Shown in pieces: positions 39,411-50,280 of a stretch of 64,000 nt of DNA; position 1 is the first letter of the stretch; each line of letters starts with the position of its first letter. The notes under the pieces are model-generated. The model did not search any database. It saw only the letters and a program-made list of their open reading frames with translations, and was not told the DNA's origin. The stretch comes from Letharia columbiana. Lineage: Eukaryota > Ascomycota > Lecanoromycetes > Lecanorales > Parmeliaceae. Location: NCBI RefSeq assembly GCF_014066305.1, contig NW_023501100.1:36001-100000 (forward strand), written 5' to 3'. The position numbers and the translations under genes were made by a program.

Positions 39411-40865
39411 TTACTTGGGTCCCCGGCTGAAGGTCCGCGTCGTTTGTGTCTTTCGTGCAAGCTCTGGGTCATTACTAGCGTAGTATATCTCTTCAATCAC
39501 GTTGTCAGCTCTTTCTGCTTTCGGCGACAAATCATGCCTCAAAGGCCAATCTCTCGCGCCTTCCATGTCCAAATCTTGAGTGGCGGTATCAACGATAGCA
39601 CGGGTGCCGATCCTGCTCCTATGATCCCAAATCCAGCCTGCGCTGCTATTGACACCACCAAAGCCAGCGCCTGTCTTCATCAGTCTGCTCTCGACGGTAA
39701 TGCTGAACACCTTTAGTGGCTGTTCGTCATCGATAACACCAGCGTGTTTGTGTTCGACACGCTGAGAGCCGATCTCAAGGAGGAAAGGAAGGTGTCTTCG
39801 TAAGAACGGTCGCATGACCATAATACATCCGCAGATTATGGAAAGGTTGGTTTCGACCACACCAAGGGATCTGGGTATGCCGATGATGACGGCGATCCCC
39901 GTTCGAAAGGTGTTTAGACCGCGAGCGATGAAGTAGATTCGGACCGCGCTGACGATACATGCTCTGTGGTATGGATGTTAGACCCTTGATTGGTATGCGC
40001 TGGCTTTATCAGAGGGCAGTATTTGCGAAAGCCTTACAATGAGCCGATGGCGAAGACACTTCCCATTAGAGCCCTCATGCGGCTACTGACTCTCCACTCC
40101 ATCAACACTGGTACTGGTAGGAGAAGGACCATGATGTCGATAGCGAAGTTGAAGACACCATTGACAAGAAAGTTGGATATGACGTGACATTCACCCGGTA
40201 TAACCATATCCCATATCCGCGCAACGGGATGACACTGGAGCAGGAAAGCCAAGCAGGAGGCAACCATGTAGCCAATGGTGATGAAAAAGACAGCGTAGAC
40301 ACTGATACGGATGTTTTTGTTGGGGAGTATCCGCAGGTAGGATACTAGGATGGCGAGTTTTGGGAGGGCGGTTGCTGGGACGTAGAGAAATATTGAAGCT
40401 GCCGCCCACTAGGTAGCTGGTGAGCACCTACAGGTGAAACACAGAGACAAAAACGTGCGGCAGAGTCTTACCTTCGAAGAGACAATCAAGGCCTCCTTCG
40501 GTATGGCCCATAGGTGCCTTCTAGTCTCGTCCTCTTCCTGTTCTGTTCGACATTGTTAATGATTCGGTCGGTGCGAAACCTATTCTGATACTCACCCAGG
40601 CAAATTATGGTCCATGCAGTACTGAATAGCCAAGCAGTGACGAGGATATCTACGCAAAGTAAGCTAAGCACCCTCTGTAGCAGGATATCTCCACCTCACA
40701 ATCCTCCGAATAAAATGCATTGAGGAGTCGAACCCTGGTGTATACTCGCAGAGCCAAGAAAAAGGTAGAGAGCGTTAGGAATACGGCGCTGACTGGAACG
40801 ATGCCATCAGAGACGTAATTCGGGCTGGGTGAAACTGCGCCTTCGATCGATTGGTTGGCCTCCAT
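39411..40865 (-). CDS. Fungal rhodopsin-domain integral membrane protein (PTH11-like class)
   Basis: Five exons on the minus strand: 40,865-40,700, 40,649-40,596, 40,542-40,472, 40,408-40,038, 39,963-39,411. The four introns are 50, 53, 63 and 74 bp, all GT-AG with consistent phases, giving 404 aa. The protein has an extracellular N-terminus with an N-glycosylation site (MEANQS), seven predicted hydrophobic helices (first ones: IVPVSAVFLTLSTFFLALRV and ILVTAWLFSTAW), conserved C-H-P-V-A and C-H-V-I-S-N-F Cys positions in the loops, and a long cytoplasmic tail of about 150 residues. This matches the large fungal rhodopsin-like family near the PTH11/SAT4-type receptors, without a CFEM domain. 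The family is thought to sense surface or chemical cues; ligand unknown. No stop or frameshift is seen, so probably functional. Confidence 0.8.
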
Positions 40866-42254
40866 TCCGAGCACTGAGACGGTTATTTGAGAGAGGGACC
40901 AAGAATTTAAAAAATGTATTTGTATTCCTATGAGTCTCATCTGGCCTTTCAACACACGTGACGGAAAGGGTGACCGTGCACATAAATGTGACTGACCCAG
41001 ACGACAGCTGTGAGAGGTTCAGAAGTCTGCGCATCTCGATGCAAACGATCGTGCAGACTTAGAGCTGGCTCGGCAAGGAAGATGCAGGGAAGATGGACAT
41101 GCGTCCCTGAGCATCGCAGAAGCTTAGGTACGGCAGTTCTCACAACGGGCGTAACCAATTATATCAGAGTTTAATCAACGACTAGCGGCCCTTTAGCGAA
41201 GTTTCTTAGTGGAAGGTCTTTCCGAGAATGAAGTCTTCTTACCTGCTGTGAGTGTCACAGTCGATCACGTCGGCTGAGCTCATGGAAACTGGTCACGAGC
41301 AGCCCTAGGAGCGGACCCAGCTATGTCTAGTGACGCAGCTCGCCTCTTTAGGCGCCTAGGAATCCTTCGAAAATCTTAGAGCTATTGCTTCGGAGATCCG
41401 CCATTGGTGGATTTATGGTCCCTTGCGGGATCTTGCAGAAATGGGACCCTATTTGGCCACGGTGCTGCAGAAGAATATTTCCGAAGTTTTCTGTTAATTC
41501 GATCGCTTTGTAGGCGTTTGGGGGAGCGGAGATCACGGGAAAGTTGATAGTTGAAGGTTGGACGGGTACAAATCATAAGAAGGACTGAACGTGGTCTTAA
41601 TTCGCCCCAGATCCCCACTGCTCTACCAAGCTCAAGCACTCACTTCTGTGACTCAAAATGCTCAGCTCTGAGTCTAAGGTAGGCACTTGATACATATACC
41701 CTTGATGATGGCGTGTTTGCTTGTTTGCCCGTTTGCTCCTACGTGTCGGACCCGTTCGTTGGCATTCCGATTAAGCCACGCCCACGGAGCTGGCCACAAA
41801 TCTGGGGGTATTTCTTGTCGATCTCGGGACCTTGCAGAGTCGCATTTTGAGCGGATTTCCCGCATTTGCGGGGTCCTGCAGAGACACATACTGATTTAGT
41901 AGTCAGCGCCAACTGCGACGGGTGCTAGGAGAAGAATCATCCAGGAATTGCAGGGCCGATTCGTTGCTAATGGGTGTTGACTGGACAAGATGCGCTGAAA
42001 TTATCAGGTAGTGAGCTGCAATTGCGTTGTATGCAGAGACGCACAGAATCCTCAAGCTAATGTGCGGGGTAACGGCACTCGAATTTCACGCGGTGAGGTC
42101 TTCTCCGTACGGTCCAATACATTGAGCTTATTCCATATCAGGTCAATTTCGAAGCATCGGCTGGGTTGGCGATCGCAGCAATGCTTTCCCATCCCGTCTC
42201 CCACAATTGTTACGCTATCAGGCCAGGCCTGTCCACGTTCACTTCCCAGCATTC
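40866..42254. other. 1.4 kb intergenic region, no supported gene
   Basis: Balanced composition. Several 60-85 aa frames on both strands show no domain, signal or codon pattern that I trust. The promoter of the rhodopsin-domain gene should lie in its left part. Confidence 0.4.
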
Positions 42255-43110
42255 CTCGGTTTGAAGCCTCCAGAGACGAGGCCCCAAGCAATTGGACTCG
42301 GGTCGAGTTTCTTTCAAGCAGCTTTAACTTTTCGAGGCCCGTGGCTCCATATACGCCCGGCGGATCTTAATTTTGAAAGGCAGAGTTATTGTATTAGAAA
42401 CCTTCAGAGCCTCCACTTTACGCAAGAACGTGGCCAGCTGATTCATGGAGCTGATTGGCCAGGTTGCGGATTTGTGCATCAAGATGGGTGCCGTTCCAAG
42501 CCATGTCGAGCAGGAACATTATCTCATTCTCGCCATAGCTGTCAAGGCCCAGTATATTCCCACCACATTCCAAGCTCTGCTGAGTAAAAATCCTCGTTGA
42601 AGGGAAGCATAGTAGAAGGAGGCATTCATCTTGTAGAAGTCCATTCTTCTTGTAAAAAATCAAATCGTCACCTATGATCTTGGCGACAACTCCCGAGAGT
42701 GTCAGAGATTGTGAGAGTAACATAGAAATGAGTGCGGCCTGTCGTGTCTTTAGCGAACTTACATTCACAAGGTTGTGGGAGTTGACCACGCCCTACTCGC
42801 AAGGGATCCAAACCTAAGACACAGACTGCCGTGGTGCGCTGGACAAGTTTTTCCTACCCAGGAATGCCAACTCGTCCACGGAGCAAACGTTGGAGGGATG
42901 GAGAAACCCTGCAGCTTGCTCACAAATGAATGTTGCTCAGAGCCAAATCGGTGGTGCGGGATCATCACCTCAAAATGCATCGAGTGCCTCGAGAAATCAA
43001 GCAAGACATCCAGGCTGGCTCTGGCCACAGTCACAGCTACATCATTGTGGATGAATTTGTATACAACTCTTTCATCGTCAGACCGAGTGCTACTTATGCC
43101 CCACAGGAAG
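42255..43110 (-). pseudogene. 3' half of an FAD-linked oxidase (berberine-bridge type), broken
   Basis: Minus-strand traces in family order: W-G-I-S-S and V-Y-K-F-I-H-N-D-V-A near 43,090-43,020; then, around 42,540-42,430, S-L-E-C-G-G-N-I-L-G-L-D-S-Y followed by L-D-M-A-W-N-G-T-H-L-D-A (family: GGNxLGLD...L...W.D..DD); then Y-G-A-T-G-L-E-K-L-K at about 42,350; and, in another frame, K-K-L-D-P then G-G-F-K near 42,300-42,260 (family: KKYDPxGVF...GGFK). At least one frameshift and two stops separate them. The FAD-binding N-terminal half is absent: the remnant begins within a few bases of the stop codon of the neighbouring SDR gene. Original activity would be a flavin-dependent oxidation; substrate unknown. 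Confidence 0.55.
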
Positions 43111-43116
43111 CCCCAA

Positions 43117-44204
43117 CTAGACCCTCTGGCCAAAATATTCCATAAACTCTTTAGCCTCTCCTTCCAAAAATTCTTTCATCTTAATCCCGGCGTTCAGTCC
43201 TTCAAGATCATCTCGCAGATCAAATGTTTTAGTAGGTGCAATCGCCAGAGCTCGGCCTACCACTCCATGTCAGCAGCAGAATACCCAGAATCACAGTTTG
43301 GTTCAACCGTAGAGGGTCTGGTCCGCTGCACATCTGATGACAGCCTTGGCCACATCATCGGCATCACCAACAGGGAATCCGAATTTCCTACACATATCCG
43401 CAAAATCTTTCGACATCGGAGTATCCATGATCCAGGGCGCAATCAGGTTTATCCGGTAGCCCAGATCCTCCATCTTGGATCTTATTGAACGGAACAAGCC
43501 TCTAATAGCCCACTTAGACGCGGTGTAGTCGACATTTTCAAGTTCGAGATAGCCTGCCAACGAGCTTATGACCACAAGAGCCTTTCGGAAGTCCGGCGCC
43601 GCTTTGGTTTCGGATGAGGGAGGCAGTGCAAAGTAATGCTGCGCCAGCTTGCTGGTGTAGTGTACACCTTTAGCGTTCACATCGAGATTGAGACCAACGC
43701 TCCGTGGCTGTGGCGGATCTTTTTCCAAAGATGGCGGTTCTTCGTCTTGTGTTATGAATGCCTGACCTGGCACTCCAGCGGCAGCGACCACCACGTCGAT
43801 ACTCCTACCGTTCGAAAATTCTATTGCACTCTTGAAAGCATTCACTTGAGACTGCCAGTCTGTCACATCGGTAGATGCATAATTGAGGCTGTTTCATCTT
43901 AGAGCAGCTTCAATGTCGAGAGCTCCAAAAGTGACCAGTGGACTAACTGTAATCCCTTCGTGCTCGATGCTGCAACAAATTCTTTGGCTAATTCTTCATT
44001 GATATCCGCGATCGTGACACAAGCTCTAACACATGTTGGCTCTGCTTGACGTTCAGGTATGCTCAATCTCAAGTCTTACCCATTCTCTGCAAGGCTGGTG
44101 GCGATCAAAGCCCCCAAGCCTGATGCTCCGCCCGTTACAAGTGCAGATTTGTTCCTCAAGATAGAGAGATCTAAAGTCTTGGATAAATCAGCGACAGGCG
44201 TCAT
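43117..44204 (-). CDS. Short-chain dehydrogenase/reductase (classical SDR)
   Basis: Four exons on the minus strand: 44,204-44,080, 44,025-43,948, 43,888-43,308, 43,256-43,117. The introns are 54, 59 and 51 bp; the last uses GTTGAA...TAG with a CTGAC branch site. The product is 307 aa. A Rossmann cofactor motif TGGASGLG (24-31), A-D-I after beta-2 (acidic, suggesting NAD(H)), N-terminal D-V-T, A-A-A-G (103-106), catalytic Ser177 and YxxxK (Tyr189, Lys193) are all in place. The C-terminus G-R-A-L-A-I-A-P fits fungal 15-hydroxyprostaglandin-dehydrogenase-like SDRs; the true substrate is probably a secondary alcohol or ketone. Without the last intron the frame ends early at 43,303, so the four-exon model is preferred. 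It is divergent from the TRP channel gene. Confidence 0.85.
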
Positions 44205-44457
44205 GATGGCACTCAATGAAAAACAGTAGAATGGAGAAACGAAGAGGAAAGCCTTGGCTTTGGCTTTGGCTTTTCTTTGGCTTGGCACTGGACGACTACG
44301 ACTGATGCGGTTACCGTGCTTATCGGCAATTAACCTTCACCTTAACCTTAATGAACCTGGTGCATTCCGGCGCCGGCTTTTTCCGTGCGGGGAATTCTTC
44401 AATGCTGTATTTAAACCGAAAGCCTTCCCAAATGCATCGGATGGCACATGAATTGCC
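44205..44457. promoter_or_regulatory. Bidirectional promoter between SDR and TRP channel genes
   Basis: Only 253 bp separate the two divergent start codons. At 44,250-44,285 there is a short tandem TTGGCT/CTTTGG run. A TATTTAAA at 44,407-44,414 is a possible TATA-type element for the channel, although it lies inside the uORF. Shared regulation of the two genes is inferred, not shown. Confidence 0.5.
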
Positions 44458-44461
44458 ATGA
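44402..44461 (+). promoter_or_regulatory. uORF overlapping the TRP channel start (ATGA)
   Basis: A 19-codon frame starting at ATG 44,402, with further in-frame ATGs at 44,432 and 44,441, ends at TGA 44,459-44,461. Its stop overlaps the channel ATG at 44,458 as ATGA. If the transcript starts upstream of 44,402, ribosomes ending here are placed on the main start, a layout compatible with termination-reinitiation or repression. Confidence 0.45.
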
Positions 44462-46611
44462 CAAGAACAACAAACCTCAGCGAAGAGGAAGAAGCAGAGG
44501 AGGAGCCTTTGCTTGTAGAGGAAGAGCAGCAGTGTGATCACCCTGATCATTATGAAGGACCCTGCGCCCCAAATCCTTACGCAGATTTGCCCGTTTACAC
44601 AACCATCCATCGCGTTCGGCACGAGGTCATCAACAGCATTGACGACCCCTACAGCATCGAGCAACTCAGGGCACCAAGGATCAATGTTGCCATCGTAAGA
44701 CCTCTGGTCAACCGTCTCTGGGACGAGAAAGATGTCTCCATCATCTACTGTCTGCTTGTCAATAAGCTGCAGTTCCTTCGGGAACAAGCCTTCGAGGCGC
44801 ATCAAACCATCAATACCACTCGAGCGTCTCTTTGCGAGTTGGTAGCTCTGAAGTTACTCAGGCGTTTCGACGAAGAGAATCCAGAACGCGATGGTCTGCT
44901 CCTACTTGCGAACATACTAGTGGCCGGATTTGAACCATTTCAAAACGCACCGCAAGAGATCAAACGCGTCCATAGCTATGCTACCTCGTGGAATGTTCAA
45001 CAGCGAGGACACAGAATTGGGAAATCGACAGTCTTGGAAATCGCTATCGTCTCGGAAAGTAAGATTTTCTTGAGCGCGCCGGCATGTCAAAAGGTCATGG
45101 AGGCAATCTACCTTGGGCGCGTTGTCTACACGCCCTCATCTTTCATTGATATAATACCGGACCATTACAAGTATAAGCCGATCACGTTGTACCACCCTAA
45201 AAAGGCGCCAAGGCTCAATCAATATAGGCTCATGGTCCCCCGGACAAGGAACGCTCTCGACATCTGCCAGTTTCTGACCCTACTGATACTGTACATACTT
45301 ACTATGCAGCACCGTCAGAGCGATAAGTTCACTACGTATGAGCTTGTGTTCTGCGTGTACGCTACGGGCTGGGCACTGGACGAAGTCGCTTCCATTCTAG
45401 AGCACGGATGGCAGTGTTATACGCAGAACCTTTGGGCGTTCTTAGATTTCATGTTCATTGTCATCTACGTCGTCTACCTTGTTCTTCGGATACACAGCTT
45501 GGCAACAGGCGACATTCGCTCCGGTATTCCAGCACTCGATATCTTGTCGGCAGGGGCACCTGTGCTGATACCGCGCTTGGCCTTCAACCTGCTTTCGGAG
45601 AACATGCTTTTTGTCTCTCTACGAGCCATGATGGCCGATTTCACAGTTCTTACCTTGCTGGCTGTGTGGTGCTTTGCTGGATTTCTTCTTAGCATGATGT
45701 GGCTTGGCGAGGGTGATCATCCGCCGATCACCATTTCCAAATGGATGTTGTGGGTCTGGTTCGGCCTCGATGGGACCGGGATTCAAAGATCAGTCGACTT
45801 CCACTGGCTTATTGGCCCGATCCTGATGGTCACGTTTGCCTTCTTGGGCAATACTCTCTTTCTTACCATCCTCGTATCGATGCTCAGCAGCACTTTCTCC
45901 AAGATCGCATCCAACGCGACAGCCGAGATCCAATTTAGAAGAGCAGTCCTCACTTTTGAAGGAGTCAAGAGCGATGCAATCTTTGCTTACCAGCCCCCTT
46001 TCAATATTCTGGCACTCTGCCTCCTGCTACCACTCAAGATGGTCCTTACTCCGCGCTGGTTCCACAAGATCAACGTTGCAGCTGTGCGAACAGTCAATGC
46101 TCCGCTTCTACTGCTCCTGAGCGTGTACGAACGCAGGCGTCTGTGGAGCACGAAGCCCTCGAAAATTAAGACCAAGATTAGTTTTTGGGACTTCTCACGA
46201 TTCTCGGTGCACGCAGACATACAAGCAGTGTTTGACTCTGACCCGCCTCAGTCGGTCTTGGACGAGATATCTGAAGCCGAAGAGAATCCTCGGCCTGGAA
46301 GTCTTGCGGTTCCGTCTATCAGCCTTAACGGCAAAACAGAAAATAGATCAGAAGGCCACCGCACAATCCCAACGAAGACAGCGAAGCGGAAGGATTCGAT
46401 GGCGGCGATGGATGGCTTGGGAGAATGGCTACACGGACACGATAACAATGGATTGACAGGCAGACTAGACGCTCTCGAAAATGCTACGAGACGGATTGAG
46501 TATATGGTAAAGAAAATCAGCCAGGATTTGGGAGGTGACAGTAGTGATAGTGAGACCATTTCGAGAGCTCCAACAGCCCAGGACATCAACCGGGACGAGG
46601 AGGACATATGA
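44458..46611 (+). CDS. yvc1: Vacuolar TRP-type cation channel, Yvc1 family
   Basis: Single exon, 717 aa. The acidic N-terminus is followed by the fungal Yvc1-specific cytosolic domain, including D-P-Y-S-I-E-Q-L-R-A-P-R and R-P-L-V-N-R-L-W-D and Y-C-L-L-V-N-K. Six membrane helices span about 264-480, with a pore loop (W-M-L-W-V-W-F-G-L-D-G-T-G) at about 429-441 and the last helix around F-L-G-N-T-L-F-L-T-I-L-V. The C-terminal tail is long and hydrophilic, with an acidic patch near 595-605 (D-E-I-S-E-A-E-E) and a predicted coiled coil at about 665-690. The family releases vacuolar Ca2+ in response to osmotic shock and Ca2+. No damage seen. It starts at the first ATG after a uORF. Confidence 0.92.
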   Translation: MTRTTNLSEEEEAEEEPLLVEEEQQCDHPDHYEGPCAPNPYADLPVYTTIHRVRHEVINSIDDPYSIEQLRAPRINVAIVRPLVNRLWDEKDVSIIYCLLVNKLQFLREQAFEAHQTINTTRASLCELVALKLLRRFDEENPERDGLLLLANILVAGFEPFQNAPQEIKRVHSYATSWNVQQRGHRIGKSTVLEIAIVSESKIFLSAPACQKVMEAIYLGRVVYTPSSFIDIIPDHYKYKPITLYHPKKAPRLNQYRLMVPRTRNALDICQFLTLLILYILTMQHRQSDKFTTYELVFCVYATGWALDEVASILEHGWQCYTQNLWAFLDFMFIVIYVVYLVLRIHSLATGDIRSGIPALDILSAGAPVLIPRLAFNLLSENMLFVSLRAMMADFTVLTLLAVWCFAGFLLSMMWLGEGDHPPITISKWMLWVWFGLDGTGIQRSVDFHWLIGPILMVTFAFLGNTLFLTILVSMLSSTFSKIASNATAEIQFRRAVLTFEGVKSDAIFAYQPPFNILALCLLLPLKMVLTPRWFHKINVAAVRTVNAPLLLLLSVYERRRLWSTKPSKIKTKISFWDFSRFSVHADIQAVFDSDPPQSVLDEISEAEENPRPGSLAVPSISLNGKTENRSEGHRTIPTKTAKRKDSMAAMDGLGEWLHGHDNNGLTGRLDALENATRRIEYMVKKISQDLGGDSSDSETISRAPTAQDINRDEEDI

Positions 46612-47877
46612 GCGATCAAAGAAATAAAGCGAATGTGGAAACTGCTATATTGTCAATTTGCACGGCTTGATTTGACCAGTATTCGTATGTTGACAAGTGG
46701 AGCCCAATTTACACCCCACGCGCACCCACACCGAGAAACGCCAAGAAGCTACCGACAAGGAGGTTTCCATTCATCTCACAGAGCCTTCTCTTCTTTTCTT
46801 GATGAATCATGCTTCTCTTTTAATATTGTTCCGGCATAGCACATGGAATGTGGTCGTATGTATTTAGATAAGAGGAGCATCGTTGAGCAACAATGCGGAT
46901 TGAACGTCAAAGTTACGCGCATCCATGACAGGAACCGGCCGCTTTTTGTCTGCATGTTCAGGTCGATCAAGCCAATCATGTAAAGCGTACATTAACCGTT
47001 CTCTTGCGAGAACAACACCAGGAGAGAAATGTCCATCTCCCGAAGCTCACATGGCACCTCCCACGCCACTCACCGAGTTGGCAGAGGATCACCGATACCC
47101 GCTCTATACTAGAGTATCTCACTCAAATCCAATTCGACCTTCGAACTACGAGACCCTTCCTGCTCCGATAACGCCCTTCGAACACCCTTCTGCGGACCCT
47201 GAAACATCGCATCAGGGCAGAATTTTATTGTAGCGTAAGCGCTGCGCCAATTGCGAACCTGCGCTTATATTGTGTACGCTCTTCGCTGTGCCCGTGGGCT
47301 CACAATGGCAAAATATTCGACAATGGTAGTCCTAGCTCGTATTCGACGCAACCATATCGTACCCACTCTGCCGGGTTGCCGCATCCCACGAAAATTCCCC
47401 CGTTGGCTTGATCGAGTTTCCGTCCTCGCTCCTAACCCTACGTTAGACTGGCCGCGATCGGGTTCCTGGTGTATGATACTCCACCCAATCCATATGCCCA
47501 CGTGGCGGTGGGTCAGATCCTGCATTCAGCTTCAATTTCCCAACCTGTTTGAACCTTGTAGGAATGAAGAGATTGTAGCCCACTCTTGTGGAACAAACCA
47601 TAGATGGATGAGCGGTAAGCCAACGGAAGTCTAGGTAAGAGCCACTGAGATGCGTCAGTGCCGTCAGCTTGTATAAAGTCAGCCTCGAGCAACTTTATCT
47701 TATCATTCAAGCAACGCAGTCATTGCCTTCAGGTAAAGTATCTATACACCTTCGTTTTGCTCTCAACCCTCTTCTACCGTCAGACTCTCAACGAACCACC
47801 TTCTCTATTACGCCTGTTCAAGTTCACCAACTTGCTGCAAATTTTGCTCCTAGCCAGACACTACACCGCCTAAAGCG
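46612..47877. other. 1.27 kb intergenic region, no supported gene
   Basis: Contains the 3' end of the channel transcript and the promoter of the next gene. Frames up to 127 aa are present (47,251-47,634, plus strand) but show no family features. Nothing else recognised. Confidence 0.45.
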
Positions 47878-49323
47878 ATGCTCAGATCGTGGCTGCTTCT
47901 GCTCTACGCCACCCTTACCTGCATTTTGACATCGGATGCTTCCCCTGTGACATCATCGACATATCCAATCTTATCCAAAGGAAATGTCGGCAACTGTACG
48001 GATCTCAGACAAAACCTCACGCAGACATGCTGGGAGGAGCTGGGAATGGCAACTTTTTTGACTGATTGGTGGCAAACCAATCAAGCAGCATGTAGCGGTG
48101 CAAACACCAGTTTCGTGTCATGCTATCAGCAGTCAGTCGGAGTGGAAGAACAGCAGTGCGACTCCACGGGACCGAACATGTGCGACTATCCCGAAAACTT
48201 CACTGGGTACACCCCGCAACAAGCTTATACCCTCTACACGATCTTCGCTATATGGCAATGGTTCGAATCCATCTACGAAGCGATCGAGAACGCAGATCTG
48301 TCTGCCAGCGGCCCCGTGGGCAAGATTGTCAAAACCATCAACCCGGAAGTGCAGCAGGAACAATCTCTCGGGGACTTCCTGCAAGCACTGACAGCTTTCG
48401 CGCCTTTGCTTACCCTGCCCGCCGAACTTGGGAAGGTTGTTACATCCGTCACCGAGACAGCCATGCGGCAATCGCCGGGGTTACTCAAACAGCTCAATCC
48501 CACAGGGACGCTTGACTCGGAGGTAGTCCAAATCAGCAACATCTACGACGGTCTCAGCACCATCAAGACGACATACCAGCAGAATATCTCCAACGCGCTC
48601 GCTCTGGTCCAACAAGACTTTACAAGCTTCAATCTCTTCGCAGCCAATGGTTCTTTCATCGCACCCCGCGCTTCCTTGGAAGCCGAAACCACAAACCTGA
48701 CAAAGGCCCTCGAAACGTACATTGTGTCGTCCTGTTTGACGGCGAGCAACATCATCATCACTCTGGCGCGGGAGACGAACCCGCAGGAGCTGGCCAGCAA
48801 CGGGTCCATGACCACCACGGACCTCATCCAATGTGGCTCATACGACCAATACGGCGTCTGCAGCGCCTGGTGGTACGACCCGGACACCAACGCAGCCTTC
48901 GGCTTGTCATCTCTCCGCAACATGGAGATCAACTACTACGATCTGATGGAAACCCTCTTCTCGAACGGCTGGACCACGGGCGCCGATTTGTTCCTCGGCG
49001 CCAAAGCCTGCGCCGATTACGTGGCCGTGTACGGAGGCGCGAACGATCCGACCTTGGACCCGGTCACCTTGGTCCCGCGATGCATCAGTAATGTGCAGGT
49101 CTGCGTCTGGGACCAGTCGTGCGCACCGCTGGACAAGGATTGCGCATTTACCGGTGAGTATGGGTGGAACTTGTGCAAGCCACAGTATGGCTATGAGGCA
49201 GACGACTGCGGAGGGAATGGGATTCCAAGTGAGGACGTGCCCGCGGCGTACTTGGGGCCTTTGACCACGACAACGGCCGAAGAGGGAGGCTCTGATCTGA
49301 TTGTTTGTCATGGAAACACTTGA
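47878..49323 (+). CDS. Secreted cysteine-rich glycoprotein, unknown function
   Basis: Single exon, 481 aa. The signal peptide is MLRSWLLLLYATLTCILTSDA. The mature part has many N-glycosylation sites (N39-C-T, N46-L-T and more). Cysteines cluster in the N-terminal 110 residues and again after about residue 318 (W-W-Y-D-P region; C-V-W-D-Q-S-C-A-P-L-D-K-D-C-A-F). The middle (about 130-320) is Cys-poor and helix-like. No membrane anchor and no catalytic motif that I recognise. Start codon choice is supported by the signal peptide directly after it. I remember related predicted-secreted proteins in ascomycetes but cannot name a family. G/C-rich third positions, no damage; likely expressed and exported. 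Confidence 0.8.
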   Translation: MLRSWLLLLYATLTCILTSDASPVTSSTYPILSKGNVGNCTDLRQNLTQTCWEELGMATFLTDWWQTNQAACSGANTSFVSCYQQSVGVEEQQCDSTGPNMCDYPENFTGYTPQQAYTLYTIFAIWQWFESIYEAIENADLSASGPVGKIVKTINPEVQQEQSLGDFLQALTAFAPLLTLPAELGKVVTSVTETAMRQSPGLLKQLNPTGTLDSEVVQISNIYDGLSTIKTTYQQNISNALALVQQDFTSFNLFAANGSFIAPRASLEAETTNLTKALETYIVSSCLTASNIIITLARETNPQELASNGSMTTTDLIQCGSYDQYGVCSAWWYDPDTNAAFGLSSLRNMEINYYDLMETLFSNGWTTGADLFLGAKACADYVAVYGGANDPTLDPVTLVPRCISNVQVCVWDQSCAPLDKDCAFTGEYGWNLCKPQYGYEADDCGGNGIPSEDVPAAYLGPLTTTTAEEGGSDLIVCHGNT

Positions 49324-50280
49324 ACAACCGTAGCAAATTGTCTTGTTGTTTCTTTATACCAAACATGGAGTGTCAAATAATGACATATCGAGACTCCGTG
49401 TGCATCCATCCATAGCTTTGACCTTTCCAATTCTCCCTGACTAGGGACTGGGCCTCGAGAATGACCCATTGTGTGCCAAGTCTTACTCCCACAAGGCGAG
49501 TATCCGAGCGATACCAAGGTCCGTGAACAACATATATGATACTCTTGCCTCATCGCCCATCAGGAATACATCTGAAGTCAGGTCTCGTTGGACGTAGGAT
49601 TGCTGGTGGAGGCACTGGACGCGGGGAGCTTATCATGGGGCTCCGTCTCCGTTAGCATATCCTAAGATTTTGGTTCCATATGCACTGGTAAAGCTGAAAA
49701 GTACTTTGGCTGCTTCGGCTCCTCGATGGTAGGTTTGAAGTGAATGATCGATATGAGATGTCACGGTATTGGAACAAGATAGCTTCACGATCAACCGTTT
49801 GCGACTCGTCTTTTGGGTGGAGAGATAAAGATTGACAGAGGCACTTCACTTGCATACGTGTCGTCCTTTGGGGTAAGCGGAGCAACGGCAAGAGAGTCGT
49901 GGTGCTGTAGGTAGGTAAGGGCACGTTTGCTTGACAAAGCGACTGATATGTGTCACGTACCAATATATACCGCTCGAAAGCGTAAGACGCGCACTTACAG
50001 GGAAATGTTCCATGCGGTACCGACCAAGTGCTTGGGCGTGAGATGGGCCAGCGATACTACCTCAAGCAATGGAGCAGAGTGGATTGGGATGCGAAAGTAG
50101 CTATACTGAGAATGTGACATGCTAGCTTTGCAATGTTATATGATCTGCTAGCAGTGCAATTGAAGCTCGTCATGAAGATACTCTCGCCAGCCAGTCCCTG
50201 CACCCTTCTAACACGACTGCCAGAGACGAAGAGCTTTCGAACTCAGCATAGAAGCAAGCAAAACGAACAGAAGCAGACTC
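49324..50280. other. 0.95 kb intergenic region, no supported gene
   Basis: Convergent ends of the secreted-protein gene and the broken GNAT-ankyrin gene. Only short frames (103 aa at most, 49,652-49,963 minus), without features. Confidence 0.45.

Noticed and set aside
43303..43866. SDR ending at 43,303 as a shorter protein
   Set aside because: A 51-bp intron with branch site joins to a C-terminal exon that matches the family, so the longer model is better.
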